This document shows positions 8,019-16,897 of a stretch of 45,811 bases of DNA, piece by piece. Below the pieces are notes generated by a model. That model worked only from the letters and a program-made list of their open reading frames with translations. It searched no databases and was not told the origin of the DNA. The stretch lies in contig ONAG01000046.1 in the NCBI GenBank assembly GCA_900315745.1, forward strand, positions 1-45,811, read 5' to 3'. Both the position numbers and the translations under genes were made by a program. The stretch is from an uncultured Prevotellaceae bacterium. GTDB lineage: Bacteria > Bacteroidota > Bacteroidia > Bacteroidales > Bacteroidaceae. Position 1 is the stretch's first letter. Each line of letters begins with the position of its first letter.

Positions 8019-8079
8019 CAAAGATACAAAAAAACTCTAAACTCTCACCCCCTAAACTCTAAACTTTTTCTTATCTTTG
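8019..8079. promoter_or_regulatory. Divergent promoter island with heptads (two patatin genes)
   Basis: TATCTTTG on the minus strand (8019-8026) and on the plus strand (8072-8079) face outward, only 45 bp apart. The gap is almost entirely AAACTCT/TAAACTC heptads, here in direct rather than inverted order. The upstream (-33) region of both promoters must therefore lie in the repeat. Confidence 0.7.
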
Positions 8080-8111
8080 CACATCAAAACCTAAAACAGC
8101 AGCATAAACAC

Positions 8112-8960
8112 ATGAAACGAGGATTAGTATTGGAAGGTGGCGGCATGCGCGGACTTTTCTCGGAAGGTTTCATTGACGTGATGCAAGAGGAAGGCATCAC
8201 GGTGGACGGCATGATAGGCGTGTCGGCGGGTGCCTTGTTCGGGTGCAACTTCAAGTCGCACCAAGTGGGACGAGGACTTCGCTACAACACGCGTTTCAAG
8301 GATGACCCTCGCTACATGGGATGGCGTTCCTTCATCACAACGGGCAATTTCGTCAATGCCCAATTTGCCTACCACACGATGCCGATGGAACTGGACGTGT
8401 TCGACATACCTGCATTCGAAGCTGACCCGACTGAGTTCTATCTGGCGTGCACGGACATCAAGACAGGCAAACCCGTCTATCAGCAGATTGACCACGTGGA
8501 GGACAGCACCCTCGAATGGTTTCGTGCTACTGGTTCTATGCCCATTGCCTCCACACCTGTGGATATCGACGGCATGAAACTGTTGGATGGCGGATTGGTG
8601 GATTGCATCCCCCTACAGCATTTTCAGGAAATCGGCTACGAGCGCAACATCGTCATCCTCACCAGACCTAAAGGTTACCAGAAGACACCCAACAAATACA
8701 AGTGGCTCTTCAAGATGTGGTATCCCAACTATCCCCAAGTGGCGGAATGTATGGCACGCCGTCATGAGATGTACAATGCCCAATTGCAATACATCGAAGA
8801 ACAAGCTGAAAAAGGGAATGTCCTCGTCATCTATCCCGACCACCCTTTAGAAATCGGACGCATCGAACTGGATGAGCCTAAACTACGTGCCATCTACCAG
8901 CACGGACGGGAGAAAGCCCAATCCATGCTGGAAGATGTAAAAAGATTTTTAGCTGAATAA
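8112..8960 (+). CDS. Patatin-like phospholipase, cytoplasmic (YjjU-like)
   Basis: A 282-residue protein with no signal peptide. Patatin motifs are at the very start: GGGMRG (oxyanion), GVSAG (nucleophile Ser), and DGG (LLDGGLVDCIP). The C-terminal part (RPKGYQKTPNK, YDHP-like region, IELDEPKLRAIYQHGREKA) matches the cytoplasmic YjjU/RssA-like group rather than the secreted group, so it probably acts on cytoplasmic or membrane lipids. The ATG at 8112 lies 33 bp downstream of TATCTTTG (8072-8079). It shares a divergent heptad-filled promoter with the secreted patatin at 7158-8000. The pairing suggests related substrates in two compartments, which is inference. Confidence 0.9.
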   Translation: MKRGLVLEGGGMRGLFSEGFIDVMQEEGITVDGMIGVSAGALFGCNFKSHQVGRGLRYNTRFKDDPRYMGWRSFITTGNFVNAQFAYHTMPMELDVFDIPAFEADPTEFYLACTDIKTGKPVYQQIDHVEDSTLEWFRATGSMPIASTPVDIDGMKLLDGGLVDCIPLQHFQEIGYERNIVILTRPKGYQKTPNKYKWLFKMWYPNYPQVAECMARRHEMYNAQLQYIEEQAEKGNVLVIYPDHPLEIGRIELDEPKLRAIYQHGREKAQSMLEDVKRFLAE

Positions 8961-8967
8961 GCAAAGC

Positions 8968-10080
8968 TTACTCACCAAATATTTCTTTCAGTTTTTTGCC
9001 CAATGCAGCACCTCTCAAGTCGCGTGCCACAATCTTTCCCTCAGGATTCACCAACAGGCTTGCAGGAATGGCATCGATGTGATACACTTTAGCAGCGACG
9101 GTCTCCCAACCCTTCAGGTCAGCGAGGTGTACCCAAGGCATGTTCAGTTCCTTGATAGCCTTCACCCATGCATCCTTTTTCTGGTCGAAAGAAAGACCGA
9201 CAATGTTGAAACCTTTGGCGTGATATTTCTCATAGTTAGCCACCACATTGGGCATCTCAGCACGACAAGGTCCACACCATGAAGCCCAAAAGTCGATGAG
9301 CACCCATTGACCTTTACCTACATACTCGCTGAGTTTGTGCAGGTTGCCCTCAGTGTCTGCCTCTTCAAGGTCAGTGAAGGGCTGTCCCATAATCTTCTGT
9401 TTCGCCTCTTCCTGAGCAATGCGATACTTGATTTCATCAAGGGCAGGATGGTTCGCATAGGGAGGATTGGCATCCAGCATCTCCTTGAAACCATCCATTC
9501 CATAGAATGCAACGAGGTTATCAACAAAAGCGGCTGGAACAAGCGTCTTCTCGTTCTCCTTCAGCATCTGCGCCATCAGTTCCCTATCCTTGTCAGTCAG
9601 TCGATCTAACTCAGGTTTCACCTCCGCACCCTTCTTTTCCGCGTTGCTCTCCCGCTCTTCCTCAGATAAGGACATATCATAATAGGCATCCAGCACCTCT
9701 GACCTCAAGGCACTCATCTGCATCAGCAAGGAATCGTTCTGACGGTCATAATAGTTCAAGCTCTGATTTTGAGCAGAACCTTTCAGGACGTTGGTGGAGA
9801 GATCAATAGTGGCGGGTGTGCCATCATTGAACATGATAACGAAACGTGGAGCTTCATCCACTCTCACAAAAAGAAGGGCATCCTTGGTGTAGGAGCCTTC
9901 GAAGGAGAACTGACCGCCACTCACCGCAGCACTATCCAGCACCTCATGTGAATCACGGTTTCCCATATACACCATCTTACTACCAGCAGGGGCTGTACCC
10001 TTAATGCTGTACTTTGTCTGTTGTGCCATTACTGGCAGTGTAGCCACAACGAGGGCTACCATCGCTAATACTTGTTTCAT
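8968..10080 (-). CDS. TlpA-family thiol:disulfide oxidoreductase with DUF4369 domain
   Basis: A 370-residue exported protein. Order: signal peptide 1-19 (LPVMA-Q), DUF4369 domain about 22-115, a charged helical linker 115-225, and a thioredoxin-like AhpC/TSA domain from about 228 with the redox motif WASWCGPC and the cis-Pro loop IPASLL. Family members work in the periplasm and keep cysteines of client proteins reduced or take part in cytochrome maturation; the client here is unknown. It starts 18 bp after the stop of pncC, so the two are probably one transcript. Confidence 0.88.
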   Translation of the reverse strand: MKQVLAMVALVVATLPVMAQQTKYSIKGTAPAGSKMVYMGNRDSHEVLDSAAVSGGQFSFEGSYTKDALLFVRVDEAPRFVIMFNDGTPATIDLSTNVLKGSAQNQSLNYYDRQNDSLLMQMSALRSEVLDAYYDMSLSEEERESNAEKKGAEVKPELDRLTDKDRELMAQMLKENEKTLVPAAFVDNLVAFYGMDGFKEMLDANPPYANHPALDEIKYRIAQEEAKQKIMGQPFTDLEEADTEGNLHKLSEYVGKGQWVLIDFWASWCGPCRAEMPNVVANYEKYHAKGFNIVGLSFDQKKDAWVKAIKELNMPWVHLADLKGWETVAAKVYHIDAIPASLLVNPEGKIVARDLRGAALGKKLKEIFGE

Positions 10081-10098
10081 ATAATTTTGATTTTATTT

Positions 10099-10551
10099 TT
10101 ATGCTATATTAAATTCGTTACCTGCAAAGGGGTCGTGAATCATCTTCAGGTATTTCCCGAACTCATCCAGTACACATTCAGTGGCAATCTCCACATTCTT
10201 CACCCTGCCGAAATCTTCACGCAGACACATCGAGTGTACATCACCTTCACTACCCCATGCTACCCATATCTCCACCTCATGTCCTTCCCACGCCTCAGCA
10301 TAACCTGTTGAAGCCAACGCATAATCGGTGTGGAAAAGGTGACACGCACCTTTCACCATCTGTTCTGCCACCTCGCGCGACACCACGCCATACTCCGCAA
10401 TCATCTCCGCCGGCACACCCAGCATCTGTTCCTTCACCTCGTTCTGGTATGCCACCAGCCCTCCTTGAAAATAATTGCTGGCACCACTATGTGCAGTGAT
10501 GGCAGCCGCTATGCGTCCACCCGTACACGATTCTGCTGTAGAAATAGTCAT
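10099..10551 (-). CDS. pncC: CinA C-terminal domain protein / NMN amidohydrolase
   Basis: A 150-residue stand-alone CinA C-terminal domain. The signature STAESCTGGRIAAAIT appears at the N-terminus, followed by GASNYFQGGLVAYQNEVKE and YGVVSREVAEQMVKGA. The family hydrolyses nicotinamide mononucleotide to nicotinate mononucleotide in the pyridine nucleotide salvage cycle. The usual leading helix (about 10-12 residues) is missing, but the ATG at 10551 sits 27 bp after TACCTTTG (minus, 10579-10586), so this short start appears genuine. It is followed by the tlpA-like gene. Confidence 0.85.
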   Translation of the reverse strand: MTISTAESCTGGRIAAAITAHSGASNYFQGGLVAYQNEVKEQMLGVPAEMIAEYGVVSREVAEQMVKGACHLFHTDYALASTGYAEAWEGHEVEIWVAWGSEGDVHSMCLREDFGRVKNVEIATECVLDEFGKYLKMIHDPFAGNEFNIA

Positions 10552-10578
10552 AATAGTCTCTCTTGGTGATTCGAGCTA

Positions 10579-10750
10579 CAAAGGTACGACTTTAAGTGAA
10601 AAGTGGAAAGTGAAAAGTGAAAAATCTACATCAGCAGCCATTCTGACAGTTCTTCATCGCATAGTAACTGGGATTTTTCACTTTTCAAGCCACTTAAAAA
10701 AACATTTCTCACTTTTTCTTGGTCACTTTTCACTTTATGTCGTATCTTTG
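10579..10750. promoter_or_regulatory. Divergent promoter island with inverted heptad arms (pncC / GH43)
   Basis: TACCTTTG (minus, 10579-10586) and TATCTTTG (plus, 10743-10750) face outward. Next to the left box is an array of AAGTGAA/AAGTGGA heptads (10594-10625). Next to the right box are TTCACTT-type units (10672-10737). Even the bases beside the boxes mirror each other (CAAAGGTACGAC and GTCGTATCTTTG). The middle, AAAATCTA...TAACTGGGATTTTTCAC, is related to the element at 13235-13336. Confidence 0.7.
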
Positions 10751-10796
10751 CAAAAACTATCAACTTTCAATTCATTAATCTTTCTGTTTTCAGCAA

Positions 10797-12506
10797 ATGA
10801 AAGCCTCTATCAAAACTCTCATTGCAGCCATTTGTTGCACAGCGCTGGCAACATCCTGCACCAACAAAACCACAGAAATGGCACAGACAAAACTGACCAC
10901 CGTAGGCAACCCATTCATGCCCCTTTGGGAACACATCCCTGACGGCGAACCCTATGTGTTTGAAGACCCCGACCAACCCGGAAAGTACCGCGTGTATGTG
11001 TATGGCTCACACGATGACCTCATCAGCGAATACTGCGGACGTGACCAAGTGGTATGGTCAGCCTCTGTTGATAGCCTCAACAACTGGCGATATGACGGTG
11101 TCATCCTGGTGGTGGACAAGAATGCCAACGGGGAACCTTTTGATGCGAAAGGTACTGCCGATGTGCTTTATGCTCCAGATGTGACATTGGTGACTGATAG
11201 TACGGGCAAGAAGACCTATTACTTGTTCCCCAATGACCAAACAGGTGCCCGTAACGGGCTGATAGCGAAGAGTGACCGTCCCGATGGTCCTTTTGATGTG
11301 TGCAACTGGAGCAAGGACAACCCCAATCTGGTGGATGGCGTGCTGCAGTTCGACCCCGCCGTGTTTGTTGATGACGACGGCAGAGTGTATGGCTATTGGG
11401 GATTTGAGCGCTCTTATGCTGCAGAGTTTGATCCCAAGACAATGGCAACGGTCAAGCCTGGAACCGAGATTGTAGAAGATATGATTTCAGGACGCTACCA
11501 AGAGGGTAAGTTCCGCTTCTTCGAGGCTTCCTCCGTCCGTAAGATCAAAGACAAATATGTGTTCATCTACAGCCGCTTCACTGAGGAAGGGGAATTTGGC
11601 TTACCTATGTCCAACTACACCTTAGCATACTGCTACAGCGACAATCCACTCGGTCCTTGGACGTATGGCGGCACCATCATTGATGGACGTGGCCGTGAGA
11701 AAGACGAGCAGGGAAATGTCATCGCATCGGCTACACCTGACGGCAACACCCACGGTTCCATCTGCGAAATCAACGGGAAATGGTATGTGTTCTACCACCG
11801 TCAGACGGGCACTGATGAATATGCTCGCCAGGCAATGGTGGCACCTATCGAAGTGAATGTAGAAGAAGGCAAGGGGGGAAAGGTGGAGATTACCGAAGGT
11901 GAATACACCTCAGAAGGTTTTGCCCGTGATGGCCTCAACCCGTTGGAGCGACACTCTGCTGGCATTGCCTGTTGGTACACAGGTCCTAAGCCCGCCACCC
12001 ACGAATGGCCCAACAACACCTTCTACGGCTCGTATGTGGCTGCCAGCTATGGTGGTGAAGAAGGAATGACGAAGGAAGAAGCGTTGGCTTCAACGAAGAA
12101 GTATGATGCGCCTTATGACTTGCGCTACAACACCAACGATGTGGTGAACAACACCGACGGAAGCATTGTAGGGTACAAATACTTCAATTTCGGAAACGTC
12201 GGAGGCAGCGGATACAGCGATAAAGGACCATTATATGGACGCAAGGATGTGCGCCTGCTGTTGAATGCCACGCCACTGGGTGTAGATGGCACCATCGAAA
12301 TTCGCGCTGACAGACCTTGGGATTCGCAAGGAATGCTATTAGGCACCATCGAACTGCGTGCTGACATGCCACAGCAACCCACGGAACTGAGTGCCGTTCT
12401 GCCAGACGTGGGCAAACTGGAGTATAAGCGTGCCATCTTCTTCGTGTTCAAGTCTGACACGAAAGAAAAATCCCTCTGCACACTCCACAACTTTGTGTTT
12501 GAGTAG
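10797..12506 (+). CDS. Glycoside hydrolase family 43 lipoprotein
   Basis: A 569-residue surface or periplasmic lipoprotein with lipobox LATS-C (Cys at residue 21). The N-terminal ~370 residues form the GH43-type five-bladed propeller: an early Asp in YVFEDPDQPG, APDVTLV, FDPAVFVDDDGRVYGYWG, an acidic FFEASSVRK (likely general acid Glu), and HGSICEINGKWYVFYHR. The last ~190 residues look like a carbohydrate-binding beta-sandwich (CBM6-like; KYFNFGNVGG, GTIEIRADRP). GH43 enzymes mostly cleave alpha-L-arabinosides or beta-D-xylosides; the exact linkage cannot be read. Monocistronic behind TATCTTTG (10743-10750), and not next to SusC/SusD genes. Confidence 0.87.
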   Translation: MKASIKTLIAAICCTALATSCTNKTTEMAQTKLTTVGNPFMPLWEHIPDGEPYVFEDPDQPGKYRVYVYGSHDDLISEYCGRDQVVWSASVDSLNNWRYDGVILVVDKNANGEPFDAKGTADVLYAPDVTLVTDSTGKKTYYLFPNDQTGARNGLIAKSDRPDGPFDVCNWSKDNPNLVDGVLQFDPAVFVDDDGRVYGYWGFERSYAAEFDPKTMATVKPGTEIVEDMISGRYQEGKFRFFEASSVRKIKDKYVFIYSRFTEEGEFGLPMSNYTLAYCYSDNPLGPWTYGGTIIDGRGREKDEQGNVIASATPDGNTHGSICEINGKWYVFYHRQTGTDEYARQAMVAPIEVNVEEGKGGKVEITEGEYTSEGFARDGLNPLERHSAGIACWYTGPKPATHEWPNNTFYGSYVAASYGGEEGMTKEEALASTKKYDAPYDLRYNTNDVVNNTDGSIVGYKYFNFGNVGGSGYSDKGPLYGRKDVRLLLNATPLGVDGTIEIRADRPWDSQGMLLGTIELRADMPQQPTELSAVLPDVGKLEYKRAIFFVFKSDTKEKSLCTLHNFVFE

Positions 12507-12560
12507 ATTGGTTTTTACACTATTTTGGATGTAATTCTTTGCGGTTTGGAATATTGTTGC

Positions 12561-12568
12561 TAACTTTG
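12561..12568 (+). promoter_or_regulatory. -7 box TAACTTTG for pyrE
   Basis: Matches TAnnTTTG 31 bp upstream of the pyrE ATG. Confidence 0.55.
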
Positions 12569-12599
12569 CAACAAAGTTCAATTTAAATTAGAAATTCTT

Positions 12600-13238
12600 A
12601 TGAAGACTTTGGAGAAGATTTTTGCAGGGAAACTGCTGAACATCAAGGCAATCAAGTTGCAGCCAGACAATCCTTTTACTTGGGCAAGCGGCTGGAAATC
12701 ACCCTTCTATTGCGACAACCGAAAGACATTGAGCTATCCCGATTTGCGCAACTTCGTGAAGCTGGAAATATGCCGCATCATCGAGGAGAACTTTCAGGAG
12801 GTGGATGCCATTGCCGGTGTGGCAACGGGTGCCATTCCACAGGGAGCACTGGTGGCTGACGCGCTGTTCAAGCCTTTCGTGTATGTACGTAGCAAACCCA
12901 AGGACCACGGACTGGAAAACCTCATCGAGGGTGAACTGAAGCCTGGCATGAAGGTGGTGGTGATTGAAGACCTCATCTCCACTGGCGGCTCGTCGCTGAA
13001 GGCTGTGGAGGCCATCCGCAACAATGGCTGTGAGGTCATCGGCATGGTGGCAAGCTACACCTATGGTTTCGATGTGGCAAAGAAAGCGTTCGATGACGCC
13101 AAAGTGAAGCTCATCACCCTGACCAACTACGAGGCTGTGCTGGATGTGGCACTGAAGACGGGCTACATCACGGAAAGCCAGATTCCTGTGCTGAACGAGT
13201 GGAGAGCGAATCCAAGCGAGTGGAAGAAAGATAAGTGA
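12600..13238 (+). CDS. pyrE: Orotate phosphoribosyltransferase
   Basis: A 212-residue cytoplasmic enzyme that joins orotate to PRPP to give OMP in pyrimidine synthesis. The PRPP-binding loop is VVVIEDLISTGGSS (about residues 117-130). FTWASGWKSPFYCDNRKTLSYP near the N-terminus and AGVATGAIPQGALVAD are typical of PyrE. Length is normal. It leads a three-gene run with an SRPBCC-fold protein and argH, an order I recall from other Bacteroidales. Its stop codon TGA (13236-13238) lies inside the first AAGTGAA heptad of the following repeat. Confidence 0.95.
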   Translation: MKTLEKIFAGKLLNIKAIKLQPDNPFTWASGWKSPFYCDNRKTLSYPDLRNFVKLEICRIIEENFQEVDAIAGVATGAIPQGALVADALFKPFVYVRSKPKDHGLENLIEGELKPGMKVVVIEDLISTGGSSLKAVEAIRNNGCEVIGMVASYTYGFDVAKKAFDDAKVKLITLTNYEAVLDVALKTGYITESQIPVLNEWRANPSEWKKDK

Positions 13239-13336
13239 AAAGTGAAAAGTGAAAAATCTAAGTTACTCTTGCAAATGAAGTGCCAACAAGCCGAATGGCA
13301 GGTAACTCAGATTTTTCACTCTTCACTTTTCACTTA
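13235..13336. repeat. Heptad hairpin element C between pyrE and the SRPBCC gene
   Basis: Left arm: AAGTGAA units then AAATCTAAGTTAC (13234-13267). Right arm: GTAACTCAGATTTTTCACT then CTTCACTTTTCACTT (13302-13336). The arms are inverse complements with few mismatches around a ~35-bp loop. The right arm resembles the repeat-like segment inside the flippase gene at 20368-20404. Confidence 0.75.
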
Positions 13337-13351
13337 AAACAATTAGTTTTT

Positions 13352-13813
13352 ATGGCAAAATACGAAAGCCAAATCAAACAGGTTCCTTTCAGTCAGAATG
13401 CGATATATACCAAACTGGCTGACTTGACGAACTTGGCTGTGATTAAGGAACGGTTTGACGACCCGAATGTGCAGGCAAAGATTCCTGCCGACAAGATAGA
13501 GGAAGTGCGCAATGCGGTGAACCAGATGGAGTTCACGACCGACACGGTCAGTGTGCCCGCTGGTCCTGTCGGCACGATTTCGCTGCAGATAGTGGATAGA
13601 GAACCTGAGAAATGCGTGAAGTTCTCTTCTACCAATTCTCCTGTGGGTTTCAAGTTGTGGGTGCAGGTGTTGCCCACAGGTGAAAGCAGCAGCAAAATTA
13701 AGGTGACGATTGATGCCGACCTCAACTTCTTCATGAAGCAGATGGTGGGACCTCACTTGGAGAAAGGAGTGGATAAGTTTGCCGACATGCTGGCGATGAT
13801 ACCGTATGAATAA
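13352..13813 (+). CDS. SRPBCC-fold (START/polyketide-cyclase-like) protein
   Basis: A 153-residue soluble protein. Its pattern of beta-strands and a long C-terminal helix (MKQMVGPHLEKGVDKFADMLAMI) fits the SRPBCC ligand-binding fold. The frame extends upstream to 13280, but that part is the repeat arm; the ATG at 13352 (MAKYESQIKQ) is the natural start. It lies between pyrE and argH in the same direction, which I recall as a recurring Bacteroidales order. Ligand and function unknown. Confidence 0.75.
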   Translation: MAKYESQIKQVPFSQNAIYTKLADLTNLAVIKERFDDPNVQAKIPADKIEEVRNAVNQMEFTTDTVSVPAGPVGTISLQIVDREPEKCVKFSSTNSPVGFKLWVQVLPTGESSSKIKVTIDADLNFFMKQMVGPHLEKGVDKFADMLAMIPYE

Positions 13814-13818
13814 TTTCA

Positions 13819-13953
13819 TTTACAATTTGACAATTTACTATTTACAATTTATGGGAGAATTGAACTATTCATCTATTTCCATGCGGGATGCACGTAAATT
13901 GTCAAATAACTAAATTGTCAGATAAATTGTAAATAGTAAATCGTAAAATTGTA
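13819..13953. repeat. Inverted TTTACAA-type repeat before argH
   Basis: TTTACAATTTGACAATTTAC followed by TATTTACAATTTA at 13819-13851 is mirrored by TAAATTGTCAAAT and TAAATTGTAAATAGTAAAT at 13895-13941. The units are 7-8 bp long. The element ends about ten bases before the GTG start of argH. Confidence 0.65.
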
Positions 13954-13962
13954 CATAAGAAG

Positions 13963-15303
13963 GTGGATAAACTTTGGACTAAAAACGTCTCAATGACGAA
14001 GGAGATAGAGAAGTTCACCGTGGGCAGAGACCGCGAGATGGACCTCTATCTGGCTAAATATGATGTGCTGGGTTCGATGGCACACATCACGATGTTGCAG
14101 TCGATTGACCTGCTGACAGCCGACGAACTGAAGGTGCTCCTGAAGGAACTGAAGGCCATCTATCAACAGGCGGAGAGGGGCGAATTTGTGATTGAGGAAG
14201 GAGTGGAGGACGTCCACTCGCAGGTGGAGATGCTGCTGACCCGCAAACTCGGCGACATCGGCAAGAAGATTCATTCGGGCAGAAGCCGCAACGACCAGGT
14301 GCTGGTGGATTTGAAGTTGTTCATCCGCGACCAAATCAAGGAGATTGCAGGACTGGTGAAGAACCTTTTCGATGAACTCATCGCCCAGTCAGAACGCTAC
14401 AAGAACGTGCTCATGCCAGGCTACACGCATCTGCAAGTGGCAATGCCCAGTTCGTTCGGCTTGTGGTTTGGTGCCTACGCCGAAGGACTCGTGGACGACA
14501 TGCAGTATCTGCAAGCAGCATGGAAAATCACCAACCGCAACCCACTCGGTTCCGCAGCAGGTTACGGCAGTTCATTTCCACTCAACCGTCAGATGACCAC
14601 CGACCTCCTCGGCTTCGACTCGATGGACTATAACGTGGTGTATGCGCAGATGGGACGTGGCAAGACGGAAAGGAACGTGGCGTTCTCGATGGCAAGCATC
14701 GCTGGCACACTGGCTAAACTGGCGTTTGATGCCTGCATGTTCAACTCACAGAACTTCGGCTTCGTGAAACTCCCAGCCGACTGCACCACAGGCTCCAGCA
14801 TCATGCCGCACAAGAAGAACCCCGACGTGTTTGAGCTGACCCGTGCCAAGTGCAACAAACTGCAGTCGCTTCCTGTCACGGTGACGATGATTATGAACAA
14901 CCTCCCCGTGGGTTACTTCCGCGACCTGCAAATCATCAAGGAAGTCTTCCTCCCTGCCTTCGACGAACTGAAGGACTGCCTGCAGATGGCAGCATACATT
15001 ATCAATAAGATGGAGGTGAACGAGCACATTCTCGACAACCCCATCTACGACCCCATGTTCTCCGTCGAAGAAGTCAACCGCCTCGCCCGCGAAGGCATGC
15101 CCTTCCGCGATGCCTACAAGAAAGTGGGTCTCGACATTGAGGCAGGCAACTTCACCCCCAACAAGGACATCCACCACACTCACGAAGGCTCCATCGGCAA
15201 CCTCTGCAACGACAAGATACAAGCCCTCATGGACGACGTGGTCAGCGGCTTCCAGTTCGAGAAGATGGAAGAGGCAGTGAAGAAACTGTTAAACAACCCA
15301 TAA
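13963..15303 (+). CDS. argH: Argininosuccinate lyase
   Basis: A 446-residue cytoplasmic enzyme that splits argininosuccinate into arginine and fumarate. The superfamily signature GSSIMPHKKNP is at about residue 278, the HSGRSRNDQV motif near 106, and GYTHLQVAMP near 150. The start is GTG at 13963: only this gives the family's usual N-terminus (KLWTKN...EIEKFTVGRDREMD). A later ATG at 13993 would cut ten conserved residues. The bases just before the GTG (ATAAGAAG) are purine-rich. Third gene of the pyrE group. Confidence 0.95.
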   Translation: MDKLWTKNVSMTKEIEKFTVGRDREMDLYLAKYDVLGSMAHITMLQSIDLLTADELKVLLKELKAIYQQAERGEFVIEEGVEDVHSQVEMLLTRKLGDIGKKIHSGRSRNDQVLVDLKLFIRDQIKEIAGLVKNLFDELIAQSERYKNVLMPGYTHLQVAMPSSFGLWFGAYAEGLVDDMQYLQAAWKITNRNPLGSAAGYGSSFPLNRQMTTDLLGFDSMDYNVVYAQMGRGKTERNVAFSMASIAGTLAKLAFDACMFNSQNFGFVKLPADCTTGSSIMPHKKNPDVFELTRAKCNKLQSLPVTVTMIMNNLPVGYFRDLQIIKEVFLPAFDELKDCLQMAAYIINKMEVNEHILDNPIYDPMFSVEEVNRLAREGMPFRDAYKKVGLDIEAGNFTPNKDIHHTHEGSIGNLCNDKIQALMDDVVSGFQFEKMEEAVKKLLNNP

Positions 15304-15389
15304 AGATGGACAGATAGACCCATAGACATAACAACATAAAGAAGCGTTGACTTTTTGATTCTTGTATTCTGAATTTCGCCAAAATAAGA

Positions 15390-15452
15390 CTCCCAAGATG
15401 ATAGAAGTTGATGCTCGCGTTTTAGGCGCGGGCTGATACTTGTATTTGGGAG
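15390..15452 (+). ncRNA. Candidate structured RNA or hairpin element (unnamed)
   Basis: Three nested stems are visible: CTCCCAA (15390-15396) with TTGGGAG (15446-15452); AGT (15406-15408) with ACT (15438-15440) around a symmetric TGAT/TGAT internal loop; and GCTCGCG (15413-15419) with CGCGGGC (15427-15433), closed by a 7-base loop. A TGGCG...CGCCA pair followed by CTTTTT lies further on (about 15472-15516). No clear promoter box is visible. It could be a small RNA, the argH 3' end or a leader of the 15602 gene. The rest of 15304-15601 shows nothing else I recognise. Confidence 0.35.
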
Positions 15453-15601
15453 AAAGGCGTTTGGCGATGCCGAGAATACGGATGCAATATCAGTACCGCG
15501 CCACTTTTTATCACATATTAACGATATTTAACGCTATAGGCTGTCACATTTTCAGCAAAACCTACGTATATATAAATATAGAAGAAGCAAAACAAGGAAA
15601 T

Positions 15602-16894
15602 ATGAACAAGAAAACCATCATTACCCTCTTGCTTGCGCTTGTCGCAATAACAGGGCAGGCACAAGTGAAATGCCACATTGAAGGCAAGTTTGTTGATAAC
15701 AAATGGGGCGATGAAGTCGTCATCTGCAAGATGGGGACAGACCTGCGCGTCAATGATGCACCAGAATGGCACCACAAGGCCGTGAATGGTCGCTTCGAGT
15801 GCGACATTGAAACGGATGTTCCTGAAATGTACGAGGTCATACCCTATAAACAGTATGTAGAGACCGCAAGTTATTATTATGGATGGTTCCTTGTGGAGAA
15901 CGGAACGGTAAGGATAGAAATCTACGGCGACAAGTCTCCAAAGATAGAGAGTACAGGCGACGAAGGCCAATTGCATCAAGCGATGGATAGCGTTGCAGGT
16001 GTTCGTTTCCGTAACGAAATGGAGAGGATAAACCGCGAGTTGGAAGAACACAAGGAAAAATACTTCAAGCCCGAATTTCTGTCACTCATGCAGATAGCGA
16101 AGAATCTTGATAGAGACAGTCTGCCCAAGGCATACGTTGACAGCATTGAGCATGTAATGGACTACTACTATGACAACGAACGCGAGAGTTACACAGATGA
16201 AGGTTGGCAGTTGTTCCAGCGTGCCAATAGTTTAGATAGTCTCACCTATCCGTTCCGGTCAGAATACTATGCCGAACATCCCATGCTGTGGGCTTATTAC
16301 CACGTGTTGCAGTCTATCGAAATGCTCAAATTTGCAAACGTATACCATAATTTCGATGCCACTCCCCATGAGCAAATGGTCGCACTATACGAATCAAAAC
16401 TATACAATTTGTACAAGGGTCATCCCATTCACGAGCAGATTACCACAGCCCTGACAGCCCTTCGCTTTCAGCCCGGCAAGCCCTACATCGACTACAATGT
16501 CCGCAACACCGATGGTCAAATCGTTCCCATTTCCTCACTCATCCGAGGAAAGGTTGCTCTCATTGACCTCTGGGCATCGTGGTGTGGTCCCTGCCGTCGG
16601 CACAGCAAGGCCATGATTCCCGTCTATGAACGATATAAGGATAAGGGATTCACGGTCGTTGCCATTGCCCGTGAAAGCAAGCGAGAGGATATGGAAAACG
16701 CAGCGAAGAAAGACGGCTATCCTTGGCAGAGCCTCTTGGAACTGAACGACGAAAACGATGTGTGGCGCAAAAACGGAGCCGACAATGGCGGAGGTGCCAT
16801 GTTCCTCATCGACCGCGACGGCACCATTCTCTCCACCTCTACGGATGCTGAAGAACTGGAACCCATCATCAAGAAAGCACTGAATATTGAATAA
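15602..16894 (+). CDS. TlpA-family thioredoxin-like lipid/periplasmic protein with DUF4369-like N-terminus
   Basis: A 430-residue exported protein. Signal peptide 1-20 (MNKKTIITLLLALVAITGQA), a beta-rich DUF4369-like region to about 110, a long charged helical middle (110-300), and a C-terminal thioredoxin domain with WASWCGPC and GGGAMFLIDRDG in place of the usual cis-Pro loop. Expected to be a periplasmic thiol reductase of unknown client. The frame runs upstream to 15440, but the signal peptide fixes the ATG at 15602. A broken paralogue with a near-identical signal peptide follows directly at 16898, indicating tandem duplication. Confidence 0.85.
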   Translation: MNKKTIITLLLALVAITGQAQVKCHIEGKFVDNKWGDEVVICKMGTDLRVNDAPEWHHKAVNGRFECDIETDVPEMYEVIPYKQYVETASYYYGWFLVENGTVRIEIYGDKSPKIESTGDEGQLHQAMDSVAGVRFRNEMERINRELEEHKEKYFKPEFLSLMQIAKNLDRDSLPKAYVDSIEHVMDYYYDNERESYTDEGWQLFQRANSLDSLTYPFRSEYYAEHPMLWAYYHVLQSIEMLKFANVYHNFDATPHEQMVALYESKLYNLYKGHPIHEQITTALTALRFQPGKPYIDYNVRNTDGQIVPISSLIRGKVALIDLWASWCGPCRRHSKAMIPVYERYKDKGFTVVAIARESKREDMENAAKKDGYPWQSLLELNDENDVWRKNGADNGGGAMFLIDRDGTILSTSTDAEELEPIIKKALNIE

Positions 16895-16897
16895 AAC

